Shown here piece after piece: positions 53,497 to 63,022 of a DNA stretch of 64,000 nucleotides. The number at the start of each line of letters is the position of its first letter. Positions within the stretch are counted from its first letter, which is position 1. The notes beneath the pieces were generated by a model, which searched no databases, was not told where the DNA came from, and worked only from the letters and a program-made list of their open reading frames with translations. The position numbers were made by a program, and so were the translations under genes. Source of the stretch: Rothia sp. ZJ932 (GTDB taxonomy: Bacteria > Actinomycetota > Actinomycetes > Actinomycetales > Micrococcaceae); the NCBI RefSeq assembly GCF_016924835.1, contig NZ_CP070480.1, forward strand, positions 930,001 through 994,000, given 5' to 3'.

Positions 53497-53739
53497 TTAG
53501 CTAGCGTTCTCGATGAAGTTCACTGCATCGCCCACGGTCTTGAGGTTCTTGACTTCCTCATCGGGGATGGTGACGTCGAACTTTTCTTCAGCGTTAACAA
53601 CGATGGTCATCATGGAGATTGAGTCGATGTCGAGATCTTCAGTGAATGACTTGTCGAGCTGAACGTCAGCAGTCTCAACGCCGGTCTCTTCGTTAACGAT
53701 TTCTGCCAGACCTGCGAGGATTTCTTCTTTGCTAGCCAT
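53497..53739 (-). CDS. acpP: Acyl carrier protein
   Basis: The 80-residue ACP has LDIDSISMMTIVVNAEEKFDVTIPDEEVKNLKTVGDAV; the Ser of the DSI motif (about residue 41) takes 4'-phosphopantetheine. Strong ribosome site AAAGGAG. It lies between fabH and fabF. Confidence 0.96.
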   Translation of the reverse strand: MASKEEILAGLAEIVNEETGVETADVQLDKSFTEDLDIDSISMMTIVVNAEEKFDVTIPDEEVKNLKTVGDAVNFIENAS

Positions 53740-53956
53740 TACGGCTCCTTTGCTTTTATGCGGACGCCGCTGGGCGTCGCAGTTTTTCTCGTGATGATTC
53801 GGTGTTGCTGTCAGTTTCAGAAAGTTCTGAGCCCGGCAGCTTCATGAATCGGTGGGGTGACTTGGCGGGATAAACCGCACCAAGAACCCTTACGCTTATG
53901 AGTTTATCCCGTGTCTTGGTGAAGTTACGGAACATACGCTCACGGTTACTTTGAAA

Positions 53957-53962
53957 ATTATA
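53957..53962 (-). promoter_or_regulatory. Candidate -10 of acpP
   Basis: Read on the minus strand this is TATAAT, 218 bp ahead of the acpP start in the 259-bp gap after fabH. No clear -35; would give acpP its own promoter. Confidence 0.3.
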
Positions 53963-53998
53963 GTGGTATTTTTCAAAAAACGTGAGTTGAGGAATGCA

Positions 53999-55024
53999 CT
54001 AGGGCAGTACAACGACCTGAGCTGCAAAAGCAAGACCTGCACCGAAACCAATCTGCAGGGCGAAGGTGCCTGAGAGCTCGGGGTTTTCTTCTAACAGGCG
54101 GTGAGCTGCCAAGGGAACGGATGCTGCCGAGGTGTTGCCAGCATTGACAATATCGCGGGCTACAGCAACAGTGTCGGGTAGCTTGAGGGTCTTTACCATC
54201 TGGTCAATGATACGTTCGTTCGCCTGATGGGTAATGAGCGCACCCAGCTGATCTGCGGTAATACCAGCGGTATCCAGAGCCTGCTGAGCAACCTTAGCCA
54301 TTTCCCACACTGCCCAACGGAAGACCGATGGACCGTCTTGACGCATAGTCGGCCAAATCTTCTCACCCTCCTGGACGGGGTTCGCAATAAAGTCGCGGTT
54401 GCGAATCTCAAGCAGAGAATGGGTCATGCCCACAGTCTCAAAACGGCTGCCATCTGAACCCCAAACGGTCGGTGCAATACCGGGGGTATCTGATGCACCC
54501 ACCACGGCAGCACCCGCGCCATCACCTAGTAAGAACGAAATGGTGCGCTCGGTATCGTCGATGAAATCTGAAAGTTTCTCAACGCCGATGACCAGAACAT
54601 TGCGGGCAGTACCCGCCTTGACCAGAGCATCCGCCTGGGCGATGCCGTAACAAAAACCGGCGCAAGCTGCTGAAATATCGTAGGCAGGGCTTTTAGAGCC
54701 AATAGCATCAGCCACTAGAACTGCCAGTGAAGGGGTAGCGTGCGGGTGGGTGATGGTTGAAACGATAACTGTGTCTATATCATCACCGGTTAGTGAAGCT
54801 CTCTCTAATGCGTCCTTGGCTGCGTCCACCGCCAGATCGGTGATTGACTGGTTTTCATCGGCACGGTGGCGGGTAACAATGCCGGTGCGCTGTCTGATCC
54901 ACTCATCGGAGGAATCAATCTTCTCTACCAAATCATCGTTGGCGACAAGGGTGTTACCGCGTGCGGCACCGTAGCTCAGAATACGTGAGTAGGTGGAGGG
55001 TTCTGCCTGTCGTAGGGTTGTCAT
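53999..55024 (-). CDS. fabH: 3-oxoacyl-ACP synthase III
   Basis: FabH starts fatty-acid synthesis by condensing acyl-CoA with malonyl-ACP. Catalytic Cys in YDISAACAGFCYGIAQADALV, His in ITHQANERIID and Asn in VNAGNTSAASVPLA. 341 residues from ATG 55024; the 24-residue frame extension overlaps fabD and is not used. It is a paralog of the OleA gene at 26.2-27.3 kb but has the FabH Cys-His-Asn context. Confidence 0.95.
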   Translation of the reverse strand: MTTLRQAEPSTYSRILSYGAARGNTLVANDDLVEKIDSSDEWIRQRTGIVTRHRADENQSITDLAVDAAKDALERASLTGDDIDTVIVSTITHPHATPSLAVLVADAIGSKSPAYDISAACAGFCYGIAQADALVKAGTARNVLVIGVEKLSDFIDDTERTISFLLGDGAGAAVVGASDTPGIAPTVWGSDGSRFETVGMTHSLLEIRNRDFIANPVQEGEKIWPTMRQDGPSVFRWAVWEMAKVAQQALDTAGITADQLGALITHQANERIIDQMVKTLKLPDTVAVARDIVNAGNTSAASVPLAAHRLLEENPELSGTFALQIGFGAGLAFAAQVVVLP

Positions 55025-55040
55025 GGGTACTTTCTTCTTT

Positions 55041-55958
55041 CTACTTCGCAAAAAATTCGAGAGCTGAGGTGAGATCATCGGCGGTGTTGACCGCAAGACC
55101 GGGAGTGCCTTTCATTCCACGCTTGGCAAGACCCACAAGGGTACCGGCAGGAGCAAGCTCAACCACAGCTTTGATAGAACGCTCGCTCAGCGTTGCCATG
55201 CACAGATCCCAACGCACCGGGCGGGTCACCTGAGCCACCAGAGAATCTAGCGCTGCCTGACCGCTGGCAACCGGCTGACCATCAAAGTTAGAGAGTAGAG
55301 GAGCTACGGGCTCTGACGGGGTAATACCCTGGGCAAAAGCTGCCAGAGGAGCCACCGCGTCCTGCATAAAAGCAGTATGAAAAGCACCAGCAACCTGCAG
55401 AGGAATTACACGGGTACGTGCCGGAGGATTCTCAGCGAAGGCTTCGAGGTTCTCCAGTGAACCAGCGGCTACAATCTGGGACGCGCCGTTGGAATTCGCA
55501 GGGGTCAATCCGGCATCCTCGATTGCTGCGCGAACCTCATCTTCTTTACCACCCAAAACCGCTGACATACCGCTGGGGGTTGCTGCCGCAGCAGCTGCCA
55601 TGCCCTCAGCGCGCACCTTGATGAACTTCATGGCTTCTTCTTCAGTCAGGACGCCAGCAAGAGCCGCCGCAGTAATTTCACCGACGGAGTGACCGGCGTA
55701 GACAACCTGACTTTCATCGAAACCTTCACGCTGTTTGATTAGCGAACCGGTAACAATACCGGCAGCGACGATGAGCGGCTGCGCGATAGCGGTGTTGCGA
55801 ATGGTTGCTTCGTCGGCTTCGGTTCCGTAGCGAATAATATCTAAGCCGGAGGCATCCGAGAGGCGCTCGAGGTGTTCTTTCACGCCCTCTTCTTCGAGCC
55901 AAGGGGTGAGGAAACCGGGTTTCTGTGAACCCTGTCCGGGGCTGACCAGTGCAATCAT
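55041..55958 (-). CDS. fabD: Malonyl-CoA:ACP transacylase
   Basis: FabD loads malonate onto ACP. IALVSPGQGSQKPGF start, nucleophile Ser in YAGHSVGEITAAALAG (about residue 90), and His in GAFHTAFM. 305 residues from ATG 55958 (the frame opens three codons earlier). It is the first gene of the FAS II run, 17 bp ahead of fabH, with aceE upstream on the same strand. Confidence 0.95.
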   Translation of the reverse strand: MIALVSPGQGSQKPGFLTPWLEEEGVKEHLERLSDASGLDIIRYGTEADEATIRNTAIAQPLIVAAGIVTGSLIKQREGFDESQVVYAGHSVGEITAAALAGVLTEEEAMKFIKVRAEGMAAAAAATPSGMSAVLGGKEDEVRAAIEDAGLTPANSNGASQIVAAGSLENLEAFAENPPARTRVIPLQVAGAFHTAFMQDAVAPLAAFAQGITPSEPVAPLLSNFDGQPVASGQAALDSLVAQVTRPVRWDLCMATLSERSIKAVVELAPAGTLVGLAKRGMKGTPGLAVNTADDLTSALEFFAK

Positions 55959-55988
55959 TGCTATCACTTTCGTGCAGTGCGAATTTTA

Positions 55989-56059
55989 AAAAAATGCTTC
56001 TGCGTTCGATTCTACAGAGCATTTTTTGTACAAAAGCACGAAAAACTTCAAAAAATGCT
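55989..56059 (-). promoter_or_regulatory. Triple 10-mer element upstream of fabD
   Basis: AAAAAATGCT occurs at 55989 and 56050 and in inverted form at 56018-56027, within 71 bp immediately ahead of fabD. The first and second copies form a hairpin. A second dyad, GTGACCACGCT / AGCGTGGTCAC, lies at 56137-56147 and 56189-56199. These are candidate operators for FAS II control. The 394-bp gap 55959-56352 contains no gene. Confidence 0.45.
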
Positions 56060-56282
56060 GGGAAAGTCCAAAAACTCTTGCACACCCGCCTCTCAAGCCC
56101 GCGTCCCCACCCCGTATGACCAGGTTCTGCTCACCTGTGACCACGCTCCGCTCCAATGACTGCTTTGATTGTGGTCTCACCTGGGCACAGCGTGGTCACT
56201 TCATCAAGTGGGGAAGGACGCAAGATAGGGCAGGGGGCGCAAGAGTAGAGAGAGTGGACGAGGGCTCCGTAAGGCATGCAAA

Positions 56283-56324
56283 AGGCGGTGTTTTTATCTT
56301 CTGAGGAAGATAAAAACACCGCCT
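56283..56324 (-). terminator. Terminator after aceE
   Basis: AGGCGGTGTTTTTATCTT / AAGATAAAAACACCGCCT, an 18-bp perfect stem with a 6-nt loop, followed on the minus strand by TTTTGC. Confidence 0.88.
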
Positions 56325-56352
56325 CTTAGCTCAAGGTGAGACTCAGCCTAGC

Positions 56353-59094
56353 CTATGCGTCGCCGCCTGCGTTACCTGAGGTACCTGCGTTGACGTCATC
56401 CAGTTTGTACTGCTCGAATGCCTTGGCAGGAATGTCGGCGGAGATTTCGCCGCGCTTTGCCAGCATCTGCAGCGCACGAACCGCGATGGAGTGCGAATCG
56501 ATGTGGAAGAAACGACGCGCGCCGGCACGGGTGTCTGAGAAGCCCCAGCCATCTGCACCGAGGGTTGCGAAATCGTTGGGTACGTACTGGCGAACGGGAT
56601 CCATGAGGTCTGACGCGAAGTCTGATACCGCAACGATCGGACCGGTTGCGCCTTCCATCTGCTGAGCGATGAAAGGAGTGGGGTTCTCCTTGCCTGAGGT
56701 GAGGAAGGAGGTTTCCTCAGCTTCCAGGCCGTCGCGGCGCAGCTTGGTCCATGAGGTGACTGACCAAACGTCGGCTGATACACCCCAGTCCTCAGCCAGC
56801 AGCTTCTGAGCTTCGAGAGCCCAAGGAACAGCAACACCTGATGCCAGCAGCTGGGTACGAGGACCATCAACCTCTGACTCGCTGACGCGGTAGATACCGC
56901 CAATCAGACCTTCAACGTCGAGGTTCTCGGGCTCAGCCGGGTGAACGATCGGTTCGTTGTAAACCGTGATGTAGTACATCACGTTGTGGTCTTCGTCCTT
57001 AGTGCCGTACATCTGCTCGATGCCGCGCTCAACGATGTGAGCCAGTTCGTAGCCGTAGGCAGGATCGTAGTGAATCACTGCGGGGTTGGTTGAAGCCAGG
57101 ATCGGTGAGTGACCGTCCATGTGCTGCAGACCTTCACCGGTCAGGGTGGTGCGACCTGCGGTACCACCGATGATGAAACCGCGTGCCAGCTGGTCACCAG
57201 CAGCCCAGAAAGCGTCACCGGTGCGCTGGAAACCGAACATCGAGTAGAAGATGTAGACAGGAACCATGGGTACACCGTGGGTATCGTACGAGGTGCCAGC
57301 GGCGGTGAGAGCTGCGGTGCCGCCCGCTTCGTTAATACCAACGTGGAGAATCTTACCCTCGGGTGATTCCTTGTATGCCAGCATCAACTCGCGGTCAACT
57401 GCAGTGTAGTTCTGGCCGTTGGGGTTATAGATCTTCGCGGTCGGGAAGTAGGAGTCCATGCCGAAGGTACGAGCCTCATCGGGGATGATAGGCACAATGC
57501 GATCGCCGAAGTCCTTCTCGCGCATGAGGTCCTTGAGCAGGCGGACGAAAGCCATGGTGGTGGCTGCCATCTGCTTGCCGGTGCCCTTCTTCGCTCCCTT
57601 GTATGCCTTCTCGCTGGGCAGGGGGATTTCCTTCTGCTCGTTGAGGCGACCGGGGATGAAGCCACCGAGCTCCTTGCGGCGCTCCATGAGGTACTTCATC
57701 TCGGGTGAATCGGGATCAGGGCGGTAGTAGGGAGGATTGTAGAGATCCTTCTCCAGTTCCTCATCGGTGATGGGAATGTGCAGACGGTCGCGGAAGATCT
57801 TGAGATCGTCCATGGTCAGCTTCTTCATCTGGTGGGTAGCGTTACGACCCTCGAAGTGAGTACCCAGACCGTAGCCCTTGACAGACTGAGCCAGGATGAC
57901 GGTGGGCTTGCCCTTGGTCTCCATCGCGCGCTTGTAGGCTGCGTAGACCTTGTGGTAGTCGTGCGCACCGCGCTTCATTGCCCAGATTTCCTCGTCGGTC
58001 ATATCTGCAACGAGTTCTTTGGTTTCGGGTGAGCGACCGAAGAAATGCTCACGAATGAAGCCACCGGATTCAGCCTTATAGGTCTGGTAGTCACCGTCGA
58101 GTGCTTCGTTCATGATGCGAACGAGCTCGCCACTCTTGTCTTTTTCGAGCAGGGCGTCCCACTCGCGTCCCCACAGTACCTTGATGACGTTCCAGCCAGC
58201 GCCGCGGAAGTACGCTTCGAGCTCCTGAACAATCTTGCCGTTACCGCGAACGGGACCGTCAAGACGCTGCAGGTTGCAGTTCACGACGAAGGTCAGGTTA
58301 TCGAGCTTGTCGTTAGCTGCCAGCTGCAGCGCACCGCGTGACTCGGGCTCATCCATTTCGCCGTCGCCCAAGAAAGCCCAGACATGCTGTTCTGAGGTGT
58401 CCTTGATGCCGCGGTTGTGTAGGTACTTGTTGAACTGTGCCTGGTGAATAGCGTTCAGGGGACCAAGACCCATGGACACGGTTGGGAACTGCCAGAATTC
58501 AGGCATGTTGCGCGGGTGCGGGTAGGAAGGCAGGGCGTTGCCTTCTTTAGTCTTTTCCTGGCGGAAACCGTCGAGCTGCTCTTCGGTCAGGCGACCTTCG
58601 AGGAAAGCGCGAGCGTAGTTACCGGGGGAGGAATGGCCCTGGAAGAAAATCTGGTCGCCACCGCCGGGGTGGTTGCGTCCGCGGAAGAAGTGGTTGTAAC
58701 CAATTTCGTACATGGTTGACTGACCGGCGTACGAGGAGATGTGACCACCCACGCTAATGGTTGACTTCTGGGCACGCTGAACCATGACGGCTGCGTTCCA
58801 GCGCATGATAGCGCGGTAGCGGCGTTCGATGGCTTCATCGCCAGGGTATTCGGGTTCCTGGTCAACAGGAATGGTGTTCACATAGTCTGTGGTGGTGACC
58901 AAGGGAACTTCAATGCTCTTATCGCCTGCGCGCTGTAGCAGTGAGCGAACGATGAACTGGGCACGCTCAGTGCCGTGCTCTTCAACCAGTTCGTCAAAAG
59001 ATTCAATCCACTCGCCGGTTTCTTCGGGATCAATATCTTTCATCCCGTGGGTGAGTGCGCTGAGGACGTGGTCATTCGTTGATGAGGGAGCCAC
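56353..59094 (-). CDS. aceE: Pyruvate dehydrogenase E1 component (homodimeric)
   Basis: AceE decarboxylates pyruvate using thiamine diphosphate and passes acetyl to E2. The 913 residues cover the full homodimeric family. [23 protein letters not shown], the TPP motif [34 protein letters not shown] and [19 protein letters not shown] are present. GTG start with AGAGGTTGGATA upstream. It lies ahead of fabD and divergent from the DUF3052 gene; the same order occurs in Mycobacterium. The E2/E3 genes are not in the window. Confidence 0.96.
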   Translation of the reverse strand: MAPSSTNDHVLSALTHGMKDIDPEETGEWIESFDELVEEHGTERAQFIVRSLLQRAGDKSIEVPLVTTTDYVNTIPVDQEPEYPGDEAIERRYRAIMRWNAAVMVQRAQKSTISVGGHISSYAGQSTMYEIGYNHFFRGRNHPGGGDQIFFQGHSSPGNYARAFLEGRLTEEQLDGFRQEKTKEGNALPSYPHPRNMPEFWQFPTVSMGLGPLNAIHQAQFNKYLHNRGIKDTSEQHVWAFLGDGEMDEPESRGALQLAANDKLDNLTFVVNCNLQRLDGPVRGNGKIVQELEAYFRGAGWNVIKVLWGREWDALLEKDKSGELVRIMNEALDGDYQTYKAESGGFIREHFFGRSPETKELVADMTDEEIWAMKRGAHDYHKVYAAYKRAMETKGKPTVILAQSVKGYGLGTHFEGRNATHQMKKLTMDDLKIFRDRLHIPITDEELEKDLYNPPYYRPDPDSPEMKYLMERRKELGGFIPGRLNEQKEIPLPSEKAYKGAKKGTGKQMAATTMAFVRLLKDLMREKDFGDRIVPIIPDEARTFGMDSYFPTAKIYNPNGQNYTAVDRELMLAYKESPEGKILHVGINEAGGTAALTAAGTSYDTHGVPMVPVYIFYSMFGFQRTGDAFWAAGDQLARGFIIGGTAGRTTLTGEGLQHMDGHSPILASTNPAVIHYDPAYGYELAHIVERGIEQMYGTKDEDHNVMYYITVYNEPIVHPAEPENLDVEGLIGGIYRVSESEVDGPRTQLLASGVAVPWALEAQKLLAEDWGVSADVWSVTSWTKLRRDGLEAEETSFLTSGKENPTPFIAQQMEGATGPIVAVSDFASDLMDPVRQYVPNDFATLGADGWGFSDTRAGARRFFHIDSHSIAVRALQMLAKRGEISADIPAKAFEQYKLDDVNAGTSGNAGGDA

Positions 59095-59171
59095 TATCCA
59101 ACCTCTCTTGTGTTGATCTTGTACCTTGACTTGTTCCCCGCAAAAACAGGGCTAGCCGTGCGTACCTTTGC

Positions 59172-59205
59172 GTATTGGAGCCTTTAGGTAGAAAGTACCC
59201 AATAC
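59172..59205. promoter_or_regulatory. Dyad upstream of aceE
   Basis: GTATTGG / CCAATAC, 7-bp arms 20 nt apart with an inner AGGTA / GTACC, 80 bp ahead of aceE. A possible operator. The rest of the 437-bp gap 59095-59531 shows nothing else I can support. Confidence 0.3.
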
Positions 59206-59531
59206 ATTCCCTTCTATGTTGTCATATTCGCGCTTATTTATCGCCCTGAGTGGACAGATTATGCTGACCGCAAGCTGTAATTTTTCACTCATTGAAGGTA
59301 AAGACTTTGAGAAAATCCTCAGCTTTTAGCCGTGTTTAGTTGATTAGCGGCAAAAACCTGTGTTGAGTTATCTGTGAAACTGAACCGGATACCTCGGTGG
59401 TTTTGATTGATGTTTTACGAGAACGCGCCGCGTGTGCTTTCAGTGGTGGAGCTGCTTTGCTTGCTGCTGGGTGTAGGCGGTGTAGATACAGTTGATTGCT
59501 GACCGTGTTGTTTTTATTTTTGGAGGCTTGT

Positions 59532-59939
59532 GTGAGTGAGACCTTGGTAGCCGCTGAGGCGGTAAACCAACTTGGTTTCAAGGGCGGGGATCTCGTCCAG
59601 GAATTTGGGTACGACGAGGATATCGACTTTGAGGTGCGTGATGCTCTTGAGGATTTGATTGACGCTGACTTGCTTGAAGAAGATGAGCACGATGTTGTAG
59701 ATGGTGTTCTGCTGTGGTGGCGTGAAGACGATGGGGATTTGGCAGACGGGTTGGTTGATACCCTCTCTGATCTCGATGATTCGGGTGTTGTGTGGTTGAT
59801 GACCCCCAAGTCAGGACGCGCGGGTCACGTTTCACCGGCTGATATTGCCGAGGCTGCCCCTTTGGCGGGGTTGCACGTGACAAAGCCTGCTGCGGTCTCA
59901 AAAGACTGGGCTGCTACCCGTTTGGTGATGAAAAAATAA
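59532..59939 (+). CDS. DUF3052 family protein
   Basis: A 135-residue acidic protein: LGFKGGDLVQEFGYDEDIDFEVRDALED, DVVDGVLLWWREDDGDL and GHVSPADIAEAAPLAGLHVTK. A conserved actinobacterial family of unknown function, found divergent from aceE in Mycobacterium as well. GTG 59532 follows TGGAGG at 5-nt spacing. Confidence 0.83.
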   Translation: MSETLVAAEAVNQLGFKGGDLVQEFGYDEDIDFEVRDALEDLIDADLLEEDEHDVVDGVLLWWREDDGDLADGLVDTLSDLDDSGVVWLMTPKSGRAGHVSPADIAEAAPLAGLHVTKPAAVSKDWAATRLVMKK

Positions 59940-59978
59940 CCCTTCACCAACCTGTGGTGCATAACACTACTTTTCGAT

Positions 59979-60007
59979 TTGCGCAGGTTTTAGAACCTGT
60001 GTATAGT
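59979..60007 (+). promoter_or_regulatory. Promoter of the tRNA-Val pair
   Basis: TTGCGC (-35) and TATAGT (-10) 17 bp apart, 36 bp ahead of the first tRNA. A palindrome CAGGTT-TTAG-AACCTG lies in the spacer. Confidence 0.5.
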
Positions 60008-60042
60008 TTTTCTTCGTAGTCGCGAACAAGTGATTACGGAAT

Positions 60043-60115
60043 GGGTCTTTAGCTCAGCTGGTAGAGCGCCACGTTTACACCGTGGATGTCATCGGTTCGA
60101 TCCCGGTAGGACCCA
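60043..60115 (+). tRNA. tRNA-Val (anticodon TAC), copy 1
   Basis: 73 nt with a 7-bp acceptor stem (GGGTCTT/AGGACCC, one G-U), D-arm AGCTCAGCTGGTAGAGC, anticodon stem CCACG/CGTGG around TTTACAC, T-loop GGTTCGATCCC and discriminator A. CCA is not encoded. Confidence 0.97.
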
Positions 60116-60163
60116 CTCAGTTACCTTTTGCAGGTAGCTGATGTGAAAATAAAATTTCATATT

Positions 60164-60236
60164 GGGTCTTTAGCTCAGCTGGTAGAGCGCCACGTTTACA
60201 CCGTGGATGTCATCGGTTCGATCCCGGTAGGACCCA
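60164..60236 (+). tRNA. tRNA-Val (anticodon TAC), copy 2
   Basis: Identical over all 73 nt to the gene at 60043, 48 bp downstream, in one transcript ending at the terminator at 60243. Confidence 0.97.
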
Positions 60237-60242
60237 CAAAGT

Positions 60243-60270
60243 AAGCCTCGATTAATCGGGGCTTTTTTGT
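60243..60270 (+). terminator. Terminator after tRNA-Val pair
   Basis: AGCCTCGA / TCGGGGCT stem with loop TTAA and a TTTTTT tail. Confidence 0.85.
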
Positions 60271-60321
60271 GTCTAGAATAAGCGCTGTTACGATTCATGC
60301 TGGTTATGAGGGGAAGAAGCG

Positions 60322-60501
60322 ATGAAAAAGTTTAGACCGCGAAACTTCACCGCTGTCGGGCTGTCGATCACCTGGCTTTTGATTTCTCTTTATTTCATCT
60401 CACAGGGGCTGATGGTGGGGATGTGGTCGGTCTTTGCCGTGATTGCCCTGTGCATTGGTGCTGCTGCTGTGTGGGTGCTTTTTAACGACACTGTGGAATA
60501 A
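60322..60501 (+). CDS. Small membrane protein of 59 residues
   Basis: ATG 60322 with AGGGGAAG upstream opens a 59-codon frame, too short for common ORF cut-offs. The product begins MKKFRPRNFTAVGLSITWL and has two hydrophobic segments (about 11-29 and 33-54) joined by a short turn, ending FNDTVE. It is probably a two-helix integral membrane protein with cytoplasmic termini. Family and function unknown. Confidence 0.65.
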   Translation: MKKFRPRNFTAVGLSITWLLISLYFISQGLMVGMWSVFAVIALCIGAAAVWVLFNDTVE

Positions 60502-60678
60502 ATTCTCTGCCGTAGGGCGAGCGTAGGGTAAACGCAACGCAACTGTGTGCTGATGCGCGTCCGGCAAAGTGGCTCAGTGGCGTTCAGCGTTTGCGCCAGG
60601 CGGTGTGTGAGATTCTCGATGCGTGAAATCACCACAACAAATCATGCGATGCATCCTAAACCTGCGTACTCTTGAATC

Positions 60679-62163
60679 ATGGCTGAAAATACTACTGCAC
60701 GTAAAGCACAGATTGGTGTGACAGGTCTTGCCGTTATGGGCGCGAACCTTGCACGTAACCTGGCACGCAACGGTTACACTGTTGCCCTTCATAACCGTTC
60801 TCTTGAAAAGACCGACGCGCTGTTGGCTGACCACGGTGATGAGGGCGATTTCATTCGTACCGAGACCCTCGCAGAACTCGTGGACTCACTCGAATCGCCC
60901 CGTCGTATTCTGATTATGGTGAAGGCGGGTGCCCCCGTTGACGCTGTGATTGACCAGCTGGTTCCCCTGCTCGATGAAGATGACATTATTATCGACGGCG
61001 GTAACTCACACTTCCCCGACACTATCCGTCGTGAGAAGGCGCTGGCTGAGAAGAACCTGCACTTTGTAGGTGTGGGTGTCTCAGGTGGAGAAGAGGGCGC
61101 CTTGTGGGGGCCTGCAATTATGCCCGGTGGTTCAGCGAAGTCTTACGAGTCGCTGGGGCCCATGCTTGAGAAGATTGCCGCGAAGGCTCCTCAGGATGGT
61201 GAGTCCTGCTGCGCTTGGCTCTCCACCGACGGTGCTGGTCACTTCGTGAAAATGGTTCACAACGGCATTGAATATGCTGATATGCAGGTTATCGGCGAAG
61301 CCTACGACATCCTGCGTTCAGTCGTTGGTCTAGAGCCGGCTGAACAGGCAAAGATCTTCCGCGCTTGGAACGAAACCGATTTGAGCTCCTACCTGATTGA
61401 GATTACCTCTCAGGTTCTGGAACAGGTAGATACTGAAACCGGCAAGCCCCTGGTAGACGTTATCGTTGACCAGGCTGGTCAGAAGGGCACCGGCGGTTGG
61501 ACCGTTCAGGCAGCTATTGATTTGGGTACCCCCATTACCGGCATTGCTGAGTCTGTTTTCGCTCGCGGTCTTTCATCCTCAAACACCGCAGCTCGTGTTG
61601 AGGCGCAGAAAGAACTTCCTGGCGGTCTGATTGCTACCACCGGTGTTGCCCACGGTGATCCGGAGTTCGTTGAGGACGTCCGAAAGGCACTCTTCGCCTC
61701 TAAACTCGTTGCTTATGCGCAGGGTCTGGACATGCTCGAAGAAGCAGCACACCAGTACGGTTGGGACTACAAGCTCGATGTTGTGGCGTCCCTCTGGCGT
61801 GCAGGCTGCATTATTCGTGCAGAACTGCTGGGTGAAATTATGGATGCTTACAAGGGTGAAGACACCCCCGCTAACATGTTGTTGGCACCGGGCTTCAAAT
61901 CCCTCATGGAAGAGCTCGTACCGGCGTGGCGTCGCGTTGTTGCCAAGGCAACCGCACTCGGTATTCCCGTGCCTGTCTTTGCCTCCTCACTGTCATACTA
62001 CGACGGTCTGCGCCGCGACCGCCTACCCGCAGCCCTGATTCAGGGGCAGCGCGATTACTTTGGCGCCCACACCTACAAACGTGTGGATAAAAAAGGCGAT
62101 TACCACGTGATGTGGAGCGGTGACCGCAACGAAGTCAACGCGGCGGACGTTCACGTTCACTAA
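60679..62163 (+). CDS. gnd: 6-phosphogluconate dehydrogenase, decarboxylating
   Basis: Gnd yields ribulose 5-phosphate and NADPH in the pentose phosphate pathway. Dinucleotide fold GVTGLAVMGANLARNLARNG, the GGNSHFPDTIRREK and VSGGEEGALWGPAIMPGG substrate motifs, and GAGHFVKMVHNGIEYADMQVI with the catalytic Lys. 494 residues is the long (E. coli/type I) form. Monocistronic with its own terminator. Confidence 0.95.
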   Translation: MAENTTARKAQIGVTGLAVMGANLARNLARNGYTVALHNRSLEKTDALLADHGDEGDFIRTETLAELVDSLESPRRILIMVKAGAPVDAVIDQLVPLLDEDDIIIDGGNSHFPDTIRREKALAEKNLHFVGVGVSGGEEGALWGPAIMPGGSAKSYESLGPMLEKIAAKAPQDGESCCAWLSTDGAGHFVKMVHNGIEYADMQVIGEAYDILRSVVGLEPAEQAKIFRAWNETDLSSYLIEITSQVLEQVDTETGKPLVDVIVDQAGQKGTGGWTVQAAIDLGTPITGIAESVFARGLSSSNTAARVEAQKELPGGLIATTGVAHGDPEFVEDVRKALFASKLVAYAQGLDMLEEAAHQYGWDYKLDVVASLWRAGCIIRAELLGEIMDAYKGEDTPANMLLAPGFKSLMEELVPAWRRVVAKATALGIPVPVFASSLSYYDGLRRDRLPAALIQGQRDYFGAHTYKRVDKKGDYHVMWSGDRNEVNAADVHVH

Positions 62164-62178
62164 TCACTTCATCCACGC

Positions 62179-62218
62179 AAAAAGCGGTACCTCTTGCACT
62201 AAGAAGTACCGCTTTTTT
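62179..62218. terminator. Terminator after gnd
   Basis: AAAAAGCGGTAC / GTACCGCTTTTTT plus pairing TCTT/AAGA, between convergent gnd and cysE. Confidence 0.88.
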
Positions 62219-62269
62219 GCTTTCAAATTCTCAAGAAAATACAGCTTCGAGAAAAAGAGAGGGAAAATA

Positions 62270-62854
62270 TTAGATCCACATTGCCGGGTCGATGTACTCC
62301 ACAGCATCTACCAGAGGCTGTTTTTTCTCGGGAGTGCGCGGACGTGAGCTGGCGGGAATACCGGTGATGATGGAATCTTCGGGGAAGTCGCTAACCACCA
62401 CGGCGTTAGCACCAATGGCAGAGCCAGCACCGATGACTACAGGACCTAAGACCTTCGCGCCGGTGCCGATGGTGACCCGATCACCGATGGTGGGGTGGCG
62501 CTTGATCTTTTCCAGCGAGCGTCCGCCCAGGGTGACCTGATGATAGAGCATAACGTCATTGCCAATTTCAGCGGTTTCACCGATAACAATGCCCATACCG
62601 TGGTCGATGAAAAACCGTCTACCAATAGTTGCGCCGGGGTGAATTTCAACGCCGGTGATAAAGCGGCTGAACTGTGAGAGGGTACGCGCGAAGAACTTGG
62701 TGCTCTCCTGCTGCCAGAGACGGTGGGCAAGGCGGTGCATCCAAATAGCGTGCATGCCCGAGTAATTGAGAATAATCTCGATGTTGCCTCGTGCCGCGGG
62801 GTCGTTCATACGAACTGTTGCTAAGTCTTCGCGAAGGCGCGCTACGAAGCTCAC
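62270..62854 (-). CDS. cysE: Serine O-acetyltransferase
   Basis: CysE makes O-acetylserine from serine and acetyl-CoA. The 194 residues are the short form: a helical N-terminus ([21 protein letters not shown]) then hexapeptide repeats ([48 protein letters not shown]) with the catalytic Asp-His in FIDHG. It follows cysK on the same strand, 168 bp away, so the pair makes cysteine from serine and sulfide. Confidence 0.95.
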   Translation of the reverse strand: MSFVARLREDLATVRMNDPAARGNIEIILNYSGMHAIWMHRLAHRLWQQESTKFFARTLSQFSRFITGVEIHPGATIGRRFFIDHGMGIVIGETAEIGNDVMLYHQVTLGGRSLEKIKRHPTIGDRVTIGTGAKVLGPVVIGAGSAIGANAVVVSDFPEDSIITGIPASSRPRTPEKKQPLVDAVEYIDPAMWI

Positions 62855-62958
62855 TGTACTCTCACTTTCATGGGTGGGGCAGGTAACACTCTATCGTTTA
62901 CCACCACTACAACAGCGTATACCCGTTCAGTATTCCGCCGATGGCTCAAGAAACGATA

Positions 62959-63002
62959 AAAAGGGGGCGTACCCCACCTGACGGTGATGGAACGACCCCT
63001 TT
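62959..63002 (-). terminator. Hairpin between cysK and cysE
   Basis: On the minus strand, AAAGGGGTCGT / TACGCCCCCTTTT arms with a loop of about 20 nt and a T run, directly after cysK. It would end cysK or attenuate cysE. Confidence 0.55.
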
Positions 63003-63022
63003 GAGAAAGGTAACCGACGGAA

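Noticed and set aside
53999-55024. Misassembled duplicate of the condensing enzyme at 26.2 kb
   Set aside because: The two proteins differ in active-site context (FabH versus OleA) and in neighbours; they are true paralogs.
55968-56180. Short Lys/Cys/Phe-rich frames in the fabD-aceE gap
   Set aside because: They arise from the A/T-rich repeated elements; no ribosome site or motif.
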